DNA from: JALORV01 sp963791235
Lineage (GTDB): Bacteria; Pseudomonadota; Gammaproteobacteria; Burkholderiales; Burkholderiaceae_F
Assembly: GCA_963791235.1 (NCBI GenBank)
Contig: CAWBRW010000029.1
Location: forward strand, 1,302,001-1,366,000
Length of the DNA: 64,000 bases
Direction: 5' to 3'
Positions within the stretch are counted from its first letter, which is position 1. Each line of letters starts with the position of its first letter. Of this stretch, positions 28,749-36,892 are shown one piece after another. The notes below the pieces were generated by a model. It had not been told where the DNA came from, did not search any database, and worked only from the letters and a program-made list of their open reading frames with translations. The translations under genes and the position numbers were made by a program.

Positions 28749-29447
28749 ATGATGTCGATTCGACGCGCCAACGAGCGCGGTTACGCCGACCACGGCTGGC
28801 TCAAGTCCTTTCACAGCTTCTCATTTGCTGAATATCACGACCCCAAATTCATGGGATTCGGGCCGTTGCGGGTGATCAACGAAGACCGCGTGGCACCTGG
28901 AATGGGTTTCGGAACCCACGGGCACCGCGACATGGAGATCATCAGCTACGTGCTTGATGGCGAACTGGCGCACCGCGACAGCATGGGCAACGGCTCCGTG
29001 ATCCGGCCGGGAGACGTGCAGCGCATGAGCGCCGGGCGCGGCGTCATGCACTCGGAATTCAATCACGCGAAGACCGAGACGACGCACTTCCTGCAGATCT
29101 GGATCCAGCCCGACCGCACGGGGATCGATCCCAGTTACGAGGAGAAGCGCTTCGAGGCGGCCGACAAGCGCGGCCGGCTGCGCCTGGTGGCCTCGCCCGA
29201 CGGCGCGGACGGCTCCGTGGTGATCCACCAGAACGCGCGTGTCTACGCCGGGACGTTCGACGGCGACGAGACGGCAGCGCTACAGGTCGCGCCCGGCCGT
29301 CGTGCCTACATTCATGTGGCGCTGGGCGACGTGACGGTCAACGGACAGAAACTTGGCGCCGGCGACGCGGTCATGCTCACGGACGAGCCGAGTGCAGTGC
29401 TGGCGAATGGACGCGCCGCCGAAGTGCTGGCGTTCGATCTACCTTGA
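28749..29447 (+). CDS. Pirin-family bicupin protein
   Basis: 232 aa from ATG at 28749, with AGGAGG at 28736-28741 fixing the start. The N-terminal cupin holds the metal ligands in GFGTHGHRDMEII and GRGVMHSEFNH (three His and one Glu). The C-terminal cupin lacks them. Some pirins are quercetin 2,3-dioxygenases (YhhW/YhaK), others are redox-linked regulators; sequence does not decide. The divergent LysR gene and the downstream DoxX gene suggest a small stress or electrophile-response unit. Confidence 0.92.
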   Translation: MMSIRRANERGYADHGWLKSFHSFSFAEYHDPKFMGFGPLRVINEDRVAPGMGFGTHGHRDMEIISYVLDGELAHRDSMGNGSVIRPGDVQRMSAGRGVMHSEFNHAKTETTHFLQIWIQPDRTGIDPSYEEKRFEAADKRGRLRLVASPDGADGSVVIHQNARVYAGTFDGDETAALQVAPGRRAYIHVALGDVTVNGQKLGAGDAVMLTDEPSAVLANGRAAEVLAFDLP

Positions 29448-29470
29448 ACAGACCCCCGGGGGAAGGGAAA

Positions 29471-29872
29471 ATGAACAACACGATGTCGGATGCCGTTGCG
29501 CTCATTGGCCGCCTCCTGCTGGCCGCGATGTTCGTCTACGCGGGTTACGGAAAGATCGGCGGCTTCGAAGGCACCGCAGGCTATATCGCGTCAAAGGGCC
29601 TGCCGGTGGCCCAGTTGCTCGCGGCAGGCACGATTGCGCTGGAAATCGTCGCCGGCCTGATGCTTGTCGTCGGCTGGAAGGCACGATGGGCAGCCTTCGC
29701 GCTCGCCGCCTTCACGGTTCTCGCCAGCGTGATCTTCCACGCCTACTGGGCTTTCCCGGCGGACCAGTTCCGGACGCAGCAGCTGTTCTTCCTGAAGAAC
29801 ATGGCCACGACCGGCGGCCTGCTGATGATCGTCGCGTTCGGTGCCGGTCGCTGGAGCCTCGACCGGCGCTAG
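29471..29872 (+). CDS. DoxX-family membrane protein
   Basis: 133 aa with four helices; typical DoxX opening ALIGRLLLAAMFVYAGYGKI and later ALEIVAGLMLVVGWK. ATG at 29471 (a second Met four codons on is possible). It starts 23 bp after the pirin stop, so the two are co-transcribed; DoxX-pirin pairs are common in Proteobacteria. Function is not established for this subgroup. Confidence 0.88.
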   Translation: MNNTMSDAVALIGRLLLAAMFVYAGYGKIGGFEGTAGYIASKGLPVAQLLAAGTIALEIVAGLMLVVGWKARWAAFALAAFTVLASVIFHAYWAFPADQFRTQQLFFLKNMATTGGLLMIVAFGAGRWSLDRR

Positions 29873-29876
29873 CGCA

Positions 29877-30548
29877 CTAGCCGAGTACGCGACCGAGGAA
29901 CGCGGCGATTTCGCGAATCTCGTCTTCGCAGACCGAGTGCGGCATCTCGTACTCGTGCCACTCGACCGAGTAGCCGGCGGCCTTCAGCTGGTCGCGCGAA
30001 GTGGTCGCGCGTACCAGCGGAATCACCGGGTCGCTGCGTCCGTGCGCCATGAAAATGGGCACGCCGCGGCTGGCGTCCGCGCGTTCAGCATCGAACACGG
30101 CGGCCAGCGGCAGGTAGGTCGATAACGCGAGCAGGGCCGCCAGCGGCTCGCGTTGCCGCAGGCCAGTCTGCAGCGCAATCGCTCCACCTTGCGAGAAGCC
30201 GGCCAGCACGATGCGCGAGCGTGGCGTGCCGCGTTCCACCTCGCGTGCAATCAGCGCTTCCACCTGCTGCTGCGATTCGCGAATGCCCGGCTCGTCTTCG
30301 CGACGCACGAGGTCGTTGCCCAGGATGTCGTACCAGGCACGCATCACGTAGCCGCTGTTGATCGTCACGGCGCGCGTCGGCGCGTGCGGAAAGACATAAC
30401 GCGCGGCCGGCGCCTTCAGCAACTCCAGCTCGCGCACGACCGGCACGAAGTCGTAGCCATCGGCACCGAGCCCGTGCAGCCAGATCACACTGGCGGCGGG
30501 GGAAGGGCTGGTCTGGAGTTCGACGGCCTGCAGGACTTCTCGGGTCAT
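29877..30548 (-). CDS. Carboxylesterase / phospholipase, alpha/beta hydrolase (YpfH-like)
   Basis: 223 aa cytoplasmic serine hydrolase of the acyl-protein thioesterase/carboxylesterase II group. VIWLHGLGADGYDFVP near the N-terminus forms the oxyanion loop, and GFSQGGAIAL is the nucleophile elbow. The Asp is in HGRSDPVIPL and the His in EYEMPHSV. The ATG overlaps the mog stop (ATGA at 30545-30548), making it the last gene of a yjgA-mog-esterase operon. Its stop is 4 bp from the convergent DoxX stop. Confidence 0.9.
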   Translation of the reverse strand: MTREVLQAVELQTSPSPAASVIWLHGLGADGYDFVPVVRELELLKAPAARYVFPHAPTRAVTINSGYVMRAWYDILGNDLVRREDEPGIRESQQQVEALIAREVERGTPRSRIVLAGFSQGGAIALQTGLRQREPLAALLALSTYLPLAAVFDAERADASRGVPIFMAHGRSDPVIPLVRATTSRDQLKAAGYSVEWHEYEMPHSVCEDEIREIAAFLGRVLG

Positions 30549-31165
30549 GGAGCTGCCTTGCGCACTGCGCTCTTGGGGCGGAACGCCCTGACGACGTCCT
30601 CGCGGGTTTCGATGTAAGGCCCGCCGATCAGGTCGATGCAGTAGGGCACCGCGGCAAAGATTCCATGGGCGCGCGGGCTGCCATCCGCGCCCTTCAGTCC
30701 TTCGAGCGTCTCGGCGATTGCCTTGGGCTGGCCCGGCAGGTTAAGGATCAGCGCCGCATGGCCCGCGGTCTCGCGCAGCACTCCCACCTGGCGCGACAGG
30801 ACCGCCGTCGGCACGAACTCGAGCGAGATCCGTCGCATCTGTTCGCCAAAGCCCGGCATCTCGCGCGTGGCGACCGCCAGCGTGGCCTCCGGGGTGACGT
30901 CGCGTCGCGCGGGGCCGGTGCCTCCGGTCGTCAGCACCAGGTCGCAGCCGACGTCGTCGACCAGTTCGATCAGTGTCCGCTCGATGATCGCGCGCTCGTC
31001 GGCGATCAGGCGTTCGTGTGCCTGCCACGGTGACGCCAGAGCGCGTTCGAACCAGGCCTTCAGGCCGGGTACGCCCTGGTCGGCGTAAGCGCCCTGGGAT
31101 GCGCGGTCGGAAATCGAAACAAGTCCGAGCACCAGCTCGTCCGGGTGCCTGCGCTCAGCCTTCAT
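30545..31165 (-). CDS. mog: Molybdopterin adenylyltransferase
   Basis: 206 aa MogA/MoaB-type protein, which adenylylates molybdopterin before Mo insertion. Motifs: GLVSISDRASQGAYADQG near the start, LVLTTGGTGPARRDVTPEAT in the MPT-binding loop and NLPGQPKAIAETLEGL. The C-terminal AVPYCIDLIGG matches the MogA group. ATG at 31165 lies inside the end of yjgA (11-bp overlap). The partner genes for cofactor synthesis are not in the window. Confidence 0.9.
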   Translation of the reverse strand: MKAERRHPDELVLGLVSISDRASQGAYADQGVPGLKAWFERALASPWQAHERLIADERAIIERTLIELVDDVGCDLVLTTGGTGPARRDVTPEATLAVATREMPGFGEQMRRISLEFVPTAVLSRQVGVLRETAGHAALILNLPGQPKAIAETLEGLKGADGSPRAHGIFAAVPYCIDLIGGPYIETREDVVRAFRPKSAVRKAAP

Positions 31166-31685
31166 GGGTCGCCTGCGATTCGAGTTGTTCATGCAGCCAG
31201 CGATACAGCTCACGCGCATGCCGCGGCGCCTGCTGGTTCCCGGCTTCGCGGCGCGCCGCGCGAATCGCCGCCCGCAGCCACTGGACATCGGCCGCCGGAT
31301 GCTGAGCAATGAACTCGGTGAGCGCAGCATCGTCCGCGATCAGCCGGTCGCGCCAGCGTTCGGCAAGGTGCATCAGCGCGACGGCCGCGCGCGACTCGCC
31401 GGTGACCTGGGCCAGCGCCGTGCGGATTGCATCGGCATCGACCTGGCGCATCAGCTTGCCCAGGTACTGCATGTGCCGGCGCCTCGCCTCATGGCTGGTG
31501 ACACGATGCGCGAACTCGATCGCCTCGCGGAGTTCTTCGGGGAGTTCGAGGCGTTGCAGCTGGTCTCGACGCAGGCGGACCAGCTCGCCGCCCAGCACCT
31601 GCAAGGCGTGCATGTCCCGCTTGCGCTGGGACTTGCTGAATGGGGCCGTTTCCTCGTCGGCGGTGTCGTGCGGTTCGCGCGTCAT
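31155..31685 (-). CDS. yjgA: Ribosome-associated protein YjgA/DarP (DUF615)
   Basis: 176 aa, rich in charged residues. The family hallmark KSQRKRDMHALQVLGGELVR is near the N-terminus and RRHMQYLGKLMRQ in the middle. E. coli YjgA (DarP) helps late 50S subunit maturation. First gene of the yjgA-mog-esterase operon and divergent from pmbA across 77 bp, an arrangement common in Betaproteobacteria. Confidence 0.93.
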   Translation of the reverse strand: MTREPHDTADEETAPFSKSQRKRDMHALQVLGGELVRLRRDQLQRLELPEELREAIEFAHRVTSHEARRRHMQYLGKLMRQVDADAIRTALAQVTGESRAAVALMHLAERWRDRLIADDAALTEFIAQHPAADVQWLRAAIRAARREAGNQQAPRHARELYRWLHEQLESQATHEG

Positions 31686-31762
31686 CGTTGTTTATGATAC
31701 CCAGCACATTCCAGTGGGTCGGTCCTCCGACCTCCCCTTCTTCCCGAGGCGCCTGACTACGC

Positions 31763-33109
31763 ATGACCGTCTTCTCGATTTCCGATGACCGCCTGCGCGA
31801 ACTCGCGCAAGAGGCGCTGGCGTTCGCCCGCTCGCTCGGCGCTACCGATGCCTCCTGCGAAGCGAGCGAGTCCACCGGGCTGTCGGTGACGGTGCGCAAG
31901 CGCAAGGTCGAAACGATCGAGCACACGCGCGACAAGGGACTCGGCGTGACGGTCTATATCGGCCAGCGACGAGGCCATGCGTCGACCTCGGACTTCTCGA
32001 CCGCCGCCGTGCGACAGGCCGTCACGGCCGCCCACAACATCGCACGTTTCACGGCGGAAGATGATGCGGCCGGCCTTCCTGACGAGGACACCTTCGAACG
32101 CCATCCGCGTGACGTTGATCTGTTCCATCCGTGGCTGCTCGACACCGACGAGGCGATCCGCCTGGCACAGCGCTGTGAATCGGCCGCGTTCGCGGTGAGT
32201 CCGCGCATCGTCAATTCCGAGGGCGCCAACGTGTACACGTCGTCGGGTCACTTCGTGCTGGCCAACACGCGCGACTTCCTGGCGGGCTATCCGTATTCAC
32301 GGCACTCGATCTCGGTGTCGCCGATCGCGCGGGACGCAAGCGGCATGCAGCGCGACGACTGGTACTCGTCCGAACGAGTGCACGCCGACCTGGCGTCACC
32401 GGAGGCGATCGGCGATTACGCGGCGCGCCGGGCGCTGGCGCGACTGGGTGCGCGCAAGCTGTCGACTCGCCAGTGTCCGGTGCTGTTCGAAGCGCCGCTG
32501 GCGTGTGGGCTGCTCGGCAACTTCGTGCAGGCGGCGAGCGGCGGAGCGCTGTATCGCAAGGCGTCCTTCCTGGTGGATGCGCTTGGCAAGCCCGTGTTTG
32601 CCCCCCACATCACGATTGAGGAGGACCCTTACCTGCCGCGCGGGTCCGGCTCGAGCCCGTTCGACGAGGAAGGCGTGCGGGGACTGCACCGCCGCGTGGT
32701 GAAGGACGGCCGTCTGGAGGGTTACTTCCTATCGACGTATTCGGCGCGCAAGCTCGGCATGAAGTCCACGGGCAACGCCGGCGGCTCCTACAACCTGACC
32801 CTGCGGTCCATCCGCACCGAGGATGAGGACGACTTCGAAGTCATGCTGCGTCGGCTGGGTACTGGCCTGCTGGTGACCGAACTGATCGGGCAGGGTGTCA
32901 ACTACGTCACCGGCGACTACTCGCGGGGCGCGAGCGGCTTCTGGGTGGAGGGTGGGGAAATCCGTTTCCCGGTCGAGGAGATCACGATCGCCGGCAGCCT
33001 CAAGCAGATGTTCAAGGGCATCGTGGCAGTCGGTACGGACACTCTCGTCCGCGGCAGCAAGGCCAGCGGTTCCCTCCTCGTCGAAGGCTTGACTGTCGCA
33101 GGGGCCTGA
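31763..33109 (+). CDS. pmbA: Metalloprotease PmbA (TldE)
   Basis: 448 aa, the normal length. Forms with TldD a Zn protease that processes microcin precursors and degrades antitoxin CcdA in E. coli. Family segments: STGLSVTVRKRKVETIEHTR near the N-terminus, VLFEAPLACGLLGNFVQAAS in the middle and TGDYSRGASGFWVEGGEI near the end. TldE subunits lack the HExxH of TldD, and none is seen here. tldD is not in the window. Confidence 0.95.
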   Translation: MTVFSISDDRLRELAQEALAFARSLGATDASCEASESTGLSVTVRKRKVETIEHTRDKGLGVTVYIGQRRGHASTSDFSTAAVRQAVTAAHNIARFTAEDDAAGLPDEDTFERHPRDVDLFHPWLLDTDEAIRLAQRCESAAFAVSPRIVNSEGANVYTSSGHFVLANTRDFLAGYPYSRHSISVSPIARDASGMQRDDWYSSERVHADLASPEAIGDYAARRALARLGARKLSTRQCPVLFEAPLACGLLGNFVQAASGGALYRKASFLVDALGKPVFAPHITIEEDPYLPRGSGSSPFDEEGVRGLHRRVVKDGRLEGYFLSTYSARKLGMKSTGNAGGSYNLTLRSIRTEDEDDFEVMLRRLGTGLLVTELIGQGVNYVTGDYSRGASGFWVEGGEIRFPVEEITIAGSLKQMFKGIVAVGTDTLVRGSKASGSLLVEGLTVAGA

Positions 33110-33139
33110 CACCGTCCGTCCACCCGGGCAACCGCCGCG

Positions 33140-33167
33140 TTGCCCGGCGCCCGCCAGTGGATACAAT
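33140..33167 (+). promoter_or_regulatory. Sigma70-like promoter for the TRAP binding-protein gene
   Basis: TTGCCC at 33140-33145 and TACAAT at 33162-33167 with 16 bp between them, 83 bp before the dctP start. Matches the -10 well and the -35 moderately. Confidence 0.45.
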
Positions 33168-33249
33168 CCCTGCCGCGACAGGTCGGCGGCGTTGATGTTG
33201 CCCAGCCTCCGCTGCGCTCATACACGACAAGCTCTCAAAGGAGACTTAC

Positions 33250-34338
33250 ATGCAACGTCGTTCATTCCTCGGCCGCGCGGCCGCGGGAGCGGCAGCAGCC
33301 GCGGCAGTCGCCGCGCCGGCTGTGGTCCACGCCCAGGCGACTGTGCGCTGGCGCCTGGCTTCAAGCTTCCCGAAATCGCTGGACACCATCTTCGGGGCGG
33401 CGGATGTGTTTTCCAAGCAGGTATCGGCAGCCACCGGCGGCAAGTTCACGATCAGCGTCCACGCCGCCGGTGAGCTAGTGCCGGCGTTTGGTGTGGTCGA
33501 TGGCATCCAGAACGGCACCATCGAGGCCGCACACACGGCGCCGTATTACTTCTTCGGCAAGGACCCGACCTTCGCAATGGATTGCGCGATCCCGTTTGGC
33601 TTCAACGCGCGCCAGATGACCGCGTGGATGTACGAAGGCAACGGCATGAAGCTGTTCCGCGAGTTCTATCGCAACTTCAACATCGTCAACTTCCCGATGG
33701 GCAATACCGGCGCGCAAATGGGCGGCTGGTACCGCAAGGAGATCAAGTCGCTCGCGGACATGAAGGGCCTGAAGATGCGCATCGGCGGCTTCGGCGGCAA
33801 GGTGCTCGAGCGTCTCGGTTCTGTGCCGCAGAACATTCCGGGCGGCGAGATCTACACGGCGTTGGAAAAGGGCACGATCGACGCCGCTGAGTGGGTTGGT
33901 CCGTACGACGATCTGAAGCTCGGCTTCTACAAGGTCGCCCCGTGGTACGGCTACCCCGGCTGGTGGGAAGGTGGCCCGCAGCTGACGCTGTACGTCAACA
34001 CCAAGGCCTGGGACGCACTGTCGGCGGATTACAAGGCGATCGTCGAGGCGTCTGCCTCGCATGCACACGTCAACATGCTGGCGCAGTACGACGCCAAGAA
34101 CCCGGCGGCGCTGAAGACCTTGGTGGCTGGCGGCGCCAAGCCGTTCCGCATGCCGAAGGACGTGATGGACGCCGCGTTCAAGGCGGCCTTCGGTGTGTAT
34201 GCCGAGCTCAACAGCACCAATCCGGCCTGGAAGAAAGTCTACTCGGACTACATCAATTTCCTGCGCGAAGAGAACCTGTGGTTCCGCTTCACGGAGTCGA
34301 CGTTTGACAACTTCATGCAGGCGCAGCGCATTCCATAA
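33250..34338 (+). CDS. dctP: TRAP transporter solute-binding protein, Tat-exported (TakP-like)
   Basis: 362 aa periplasmic binding protein. The signal begins MQRRSFLGRAAAG, a twin-arginine motif, cleaved near VHAQA. Mature sequence resembles the TakP/chloroaromatic-type DctP group (LASSFPKSLDTIFGAADVF; GFYKVAPWYGYPGWWEGG), members of which bind 2-oxo acids and related carboxylates; the ligand here is inference. A ribosome site AAAGGAG precedes the ATG. Its permease genes lie downstream but on the opposite strand, separated by a bidirectional terminator. Confidence 0.92.
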   Translation: MQRRSFLGRAAAGAAAAAAVAAPAVVHAQATVRWRLASSFPKSLDTIFGAADVFSKQVSAATGGKFTISVHAAGELVPAFGVVDGIQNGTIEAAHTAPYYFFGKDPTFAMDCAIPFGFNARQMTAWMYEGNGMKLFREFYRNFNIVNFPMGNTGAQMGGWYRKEIKSLADMKGLKMRIGGFGGKVLERLGSVPQNIPGGEIYTALEKGTIDAAEWVGPYDDLKLGFYKVAPWYGYPGWWEGGPQLTLYVNTKAWDALSADYKAIVEASASHAHVNMLAQYDAKNPAALKTLVAGGAKPFRMPKDVMDAAFKAAFGVYAELNSTNPAWKKVYSDYINFLREENLWFRFTESTFDNFMQAQRIP

Positions 34339-34376
34339 CGGCGCTTGACCGGCAGCTCAGCGCCGGTGTTGAAAGG

Positions 34377-34409
34377 AAAAGGCCCGCGGTCCTCGACCGC
34401 GGGCCTTTC
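34377..34409. terminator. Bidirectional rho-independent terminator between dctP and dctM
   Basis: Perfect 11-bp stem GGCCCGCGGTC / GACCGCGGGCC with loop CTC, flanked by AAAA on one side and TTT on the other, between convergent genes. It can terminate both transcripts. Confidence 0.85.
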
Positions 34410-34423
34410 GCTTTGGGGCGCGG

Positions 34424-36247
34424 CTACTTCTTCTGGTCGCGCTCGAGTTCGCGCTTCATTGCTTCCATCGGGTCGTCCGTGGCCGGGGGTTCGGTCTTGG
34501 GCGCTGCATCGGTCGGCGCGCCTCCGCCCCCGGGGAATCCCTTCATCGGGTCGACCGGCTGATCGCTGTAGCCGCCGCCGGTTGGCGCCTCGAGCTGGAT
34601 CGAGTCAAGATCAATCGCCTTCTTCGATTCCATGTCGATGACGAGACCCGGGAAGAGGACGACCGCGACGACCATGACCAGCTGGATGACGATGAAGGCA
34701 ATCGCACCCTTGTAGATCTGGGCCGTCGTCACCGCCGGGATGGTCTCGCCGGTGACCCGGTCCTTGTAGTCGGTGCGCGCGGCGACGCTGCGCAGGTAGA
34801 AGAGCGCGAAACCGAACGGCGGCGTCAGAAACGAGGTCTGCAGATTCATTGCGATGATGACGCCGAACCAGATCAGCACCCAGTCGTGCGGCACGCCGGC
34901 CGGCAGCAGCGCCGGCAGCAGTTTGTCGGCCACGGGGGCAATCATCGGGATCACAATGAACGCGATCTCGAAGAAGTCGATGAACATGCCCAGGATGAAC
35001 ACCAGGACGTTGACGACGATGAGGAAGCCCATCGCGCCGCCCGGCATGTTGGCGAACAGGTGTTCGACCCAGATGTGGCCCTCGGCCGCATTGAAGGTGA
35101 AGCTGAACACGGTCGAACCGATCAGGATGAAGAGCACGAAACACGACAGCTTGGTCGTATTGGTGAGCGCCTGTTTCAGCAGGTCAAGAGACAGCTTGCG
35201 GCGTGCGGTCGCCATGATCAGCGCGCCCGTGGCGCCGAGCGCGCCGCCTTCGGTCGGAGTGGCGATCCCGAGGAAGATCGTGCCCAGCACGAGAAAGATC
35301 AGGACCAGCGGCGGAATCAGCACGAAGGTGACGCGCTCGGTGAGCTTCGAGAGCAGCTTCAGACCGAAAAGTCGATTGGCGAGCGCCAGGATCAGAGCGG
35401 TGAACGACGCCACCGTCATCGAGAGGATCAGGACTTCGTCGCCGGGCGCCGGCAGTTCGCGGTCGATCATCGGGTTGATGATCCCCTCATGCACGCGGCT
35501 CCAGGCGAAGGCGACCGCAGCCGAGATCGCCAGCAGCACCATCAACGAGCGGTGGCCACTGGCGCCGTTGTCTTCGCGGTAGATGCGGGCCTCCTGCGGC
35601 AGCGCCGGCACCCACGAGGGCTTGACTACGGAGACGATCAGCACGAACACGGCGTACAGGCCGACCAGCAACAGGCCGGGAATGATGGCGGCCTGGTACA
35701 TGTCGCCGACCGAGCGCCCCAACTGGTCGGCCAGCACGATCAGCACCAGCGATGGCGGGATGGCTTGCGCCAGCGTGCCCGAAGCAGTGATGACGCCGGT
35801 GGCGATCGTGCGGTTGTATCCGTAGCGCAGCATGATCGGCAGCGAGATCAGGCCCATCGAAATCACGGCAGCGGCGACGACGCCGGTCGTTGCCGCGAGC
35901 AGGGCGCCCACGAAGATGACGGCGAGCGCCAGGCCGCCGCGCACCGGACCGAACACCTGGCCGATGGTCTCCAGCAGGTCCTCGGCCATGCCGCTCTTCT
36001 CGAGGATGATGCCCATCAGCGTGAAGAACGGGATCGCCAGCAGCGTGTCGTTCTGCATGATGCCGAACACGCGCAGCGGCAGCGCCTGGAACAGCGTCGG
36101 TGGGAAGATCTCGGCTTCCATGCCGATGAGACCGAACAGCAAGCCGCAGGCCGCCAGCGAGAACGCAACGGGGAAGCCGGTCAGCAGGAAGATCAGCAGC
36201 CCCGTGAACATCAACGGGACGAACTGCTGGGCGATGAAGGCGCTCAT
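34424..36247 (-). CDS. dctM: TRAP transporter large permease (DctM, long form)
   Basis: 607 aa, longer than the usual ~430. The ATG at 36247 overlaps the dctQ stop (ATGA). DctM repeats are clear: LLIFLLTGFPVAFSLAACG at the N-terminus, VFVGALLAATTGVVAAAVIS, and GATGALIMATARRKL at the start of the second half. Compared with short DctM there is an insert of about 100 residues with two extra helices between the halves, and a hydrophilic Gly/Pro tail of about 50 residues. Long forms pair with TakP-like binding proteins, fitting the convergent dctP. Couples solute uptake to ion gradients. Confidence 0.92.
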   Translation of the reverse strand: MSAFIAQQFVPLMFTGLLIFLLTGFPVAFSLAACGLLFGLIGMEAEIFPPTLFQALPLRVFGIMQNDTLLAIPFFTLMGIILEKSGMAEDLLETIGQVFGPVRGGLALAVIFVGALLAATTGVVAAAVISMGLISLPIMLRYGYNRTIATGVITASGTLAQAIPPSLVLIVLADQLGRSVGDMYQAAIIPGLLLVGLYAVFVLIVSVVKPSWVPALPQEARIYREDNGASGHRSLMVLLAISAAVAFAWSRVHEGIINPMIDRELPAPGDEVLILSMTVASFTALILALANRLFGLKLLSKLTERVTFVLIPPLVLIFLVLGTIFLGIATPTEGGALGATGALIMATARRKLSLDLLKQALTNTTKLSCFVLFILIGSTVFSFTFNAAEGHIWVEHLFANMPGGAMGFLIVVNVLVFILGMFIDFFEIAFIVIPMIAPVADKLLPALLPAGVPHDWVLIWFGVIIAMNLQTSFLTPPFGFALFYLRSVAARTDYKDRVTGETIPAVTTAQIYKGAIAFIVIQLVMVVAVVLFPGLVIDMESKKAIDLDSIQLEAPTGGGYSDQPVDPMKGFPGGGGAPTDAAPKTEPPATDDPMEAMKRELERDQKK

Positions 36248-36813
36248 TCCTGGCCCTCCAGCTCGTCGATGGTTTCCTCTTCCGGGGCCGCGTGGGCCAG
36301 CGGATCGGGAATCCGCCCGCGCAGGAAGGCGATGCGCTTGACCAGTTCCGACAGCGCCTGCACCAGCAGCAGCGTCATGCCGAGCGGGATCAGCAGGAAC
36401 ACCGGCCAGCGGATCAGGCCGCCAGCGTTCTGCGACATCTCGTTGGTCTCCCAGGCGTTGACGAACAGCGGCCAGCCGAGCTGGATCAGCAGCAGGCACA
36501 GTGGCACCAGGAACACGACGATGCCGATGATGTCGATCCAGTTGCGGGCGCGCGCCGACAGCCGGCCGGAGATGAAGTCGATCCGCACATGCGCGTTCTT
36601 AAGGAACGCGTAGCCGGCGCCCAGCATGAATACGGCGGCGAAGAGATACCACTGCACCTCGAGCCAGGCATTCGACCCGATGTTGAATACCTTGCGCAGG
36701 ATCGCGTTCGTGCCACTGATCAGCACCGCGGCGAGGATGAACCAGGTGAGTCCTCGCCCGATGCGGTCGGTGACCGCGTCGATGACGCGCGACAGTGCGA
36801 GCAAAGCATTCAT
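36244..36813 (-). CDS. dctQ: TRAP transporter small permease (DctQ)
   Basis: 189 aa with four helices. ATG at 36813 is chosen over a GTG two codons upstream because GGAGG sits 5 nt before it. Segments such as TWFILAAVLISGTNAILRK and WLEVQWYLFAAVFMLGAGY are typical of DctQ. Translation is coupled to dctM. Confidence 0.92.
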   Translation of the reverse strand: MNALLALSRVIDAVTDRIGRGLTWFILAAVLISGTNAILRKVFNIGSNAWLEVQWYLFAAVFMLGAGYAFLKNAHVRIDFISGRLSARARNWIDIIGIVVFLVPLCLLLIQLGWPLFVNAWETNEMSQNAGGLIRWPVFLLIPLGMTLLLVQALSELVKRIAFLRGRIPDPLAHAAPEEETIDELEGQE

Positions 36814-36892
36814 CTGCACCTCCCCCGCCCGGGCGCAGAAGGCGCCGGGTCATTACCGCCGAGGATTCTAGGCGAAGGGCCGTGCTTGCGGA

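Noticed and set aside
34886..36613. Long open frame (575 codons) on the plus strand opposite dctM/dctQ
   Set aside because: High-GC mirror frame; its composition (runs of Arg, Gln, His, Asp) is typical of an antisense shadow, while the minus strand encodes a clear TRAP permease.
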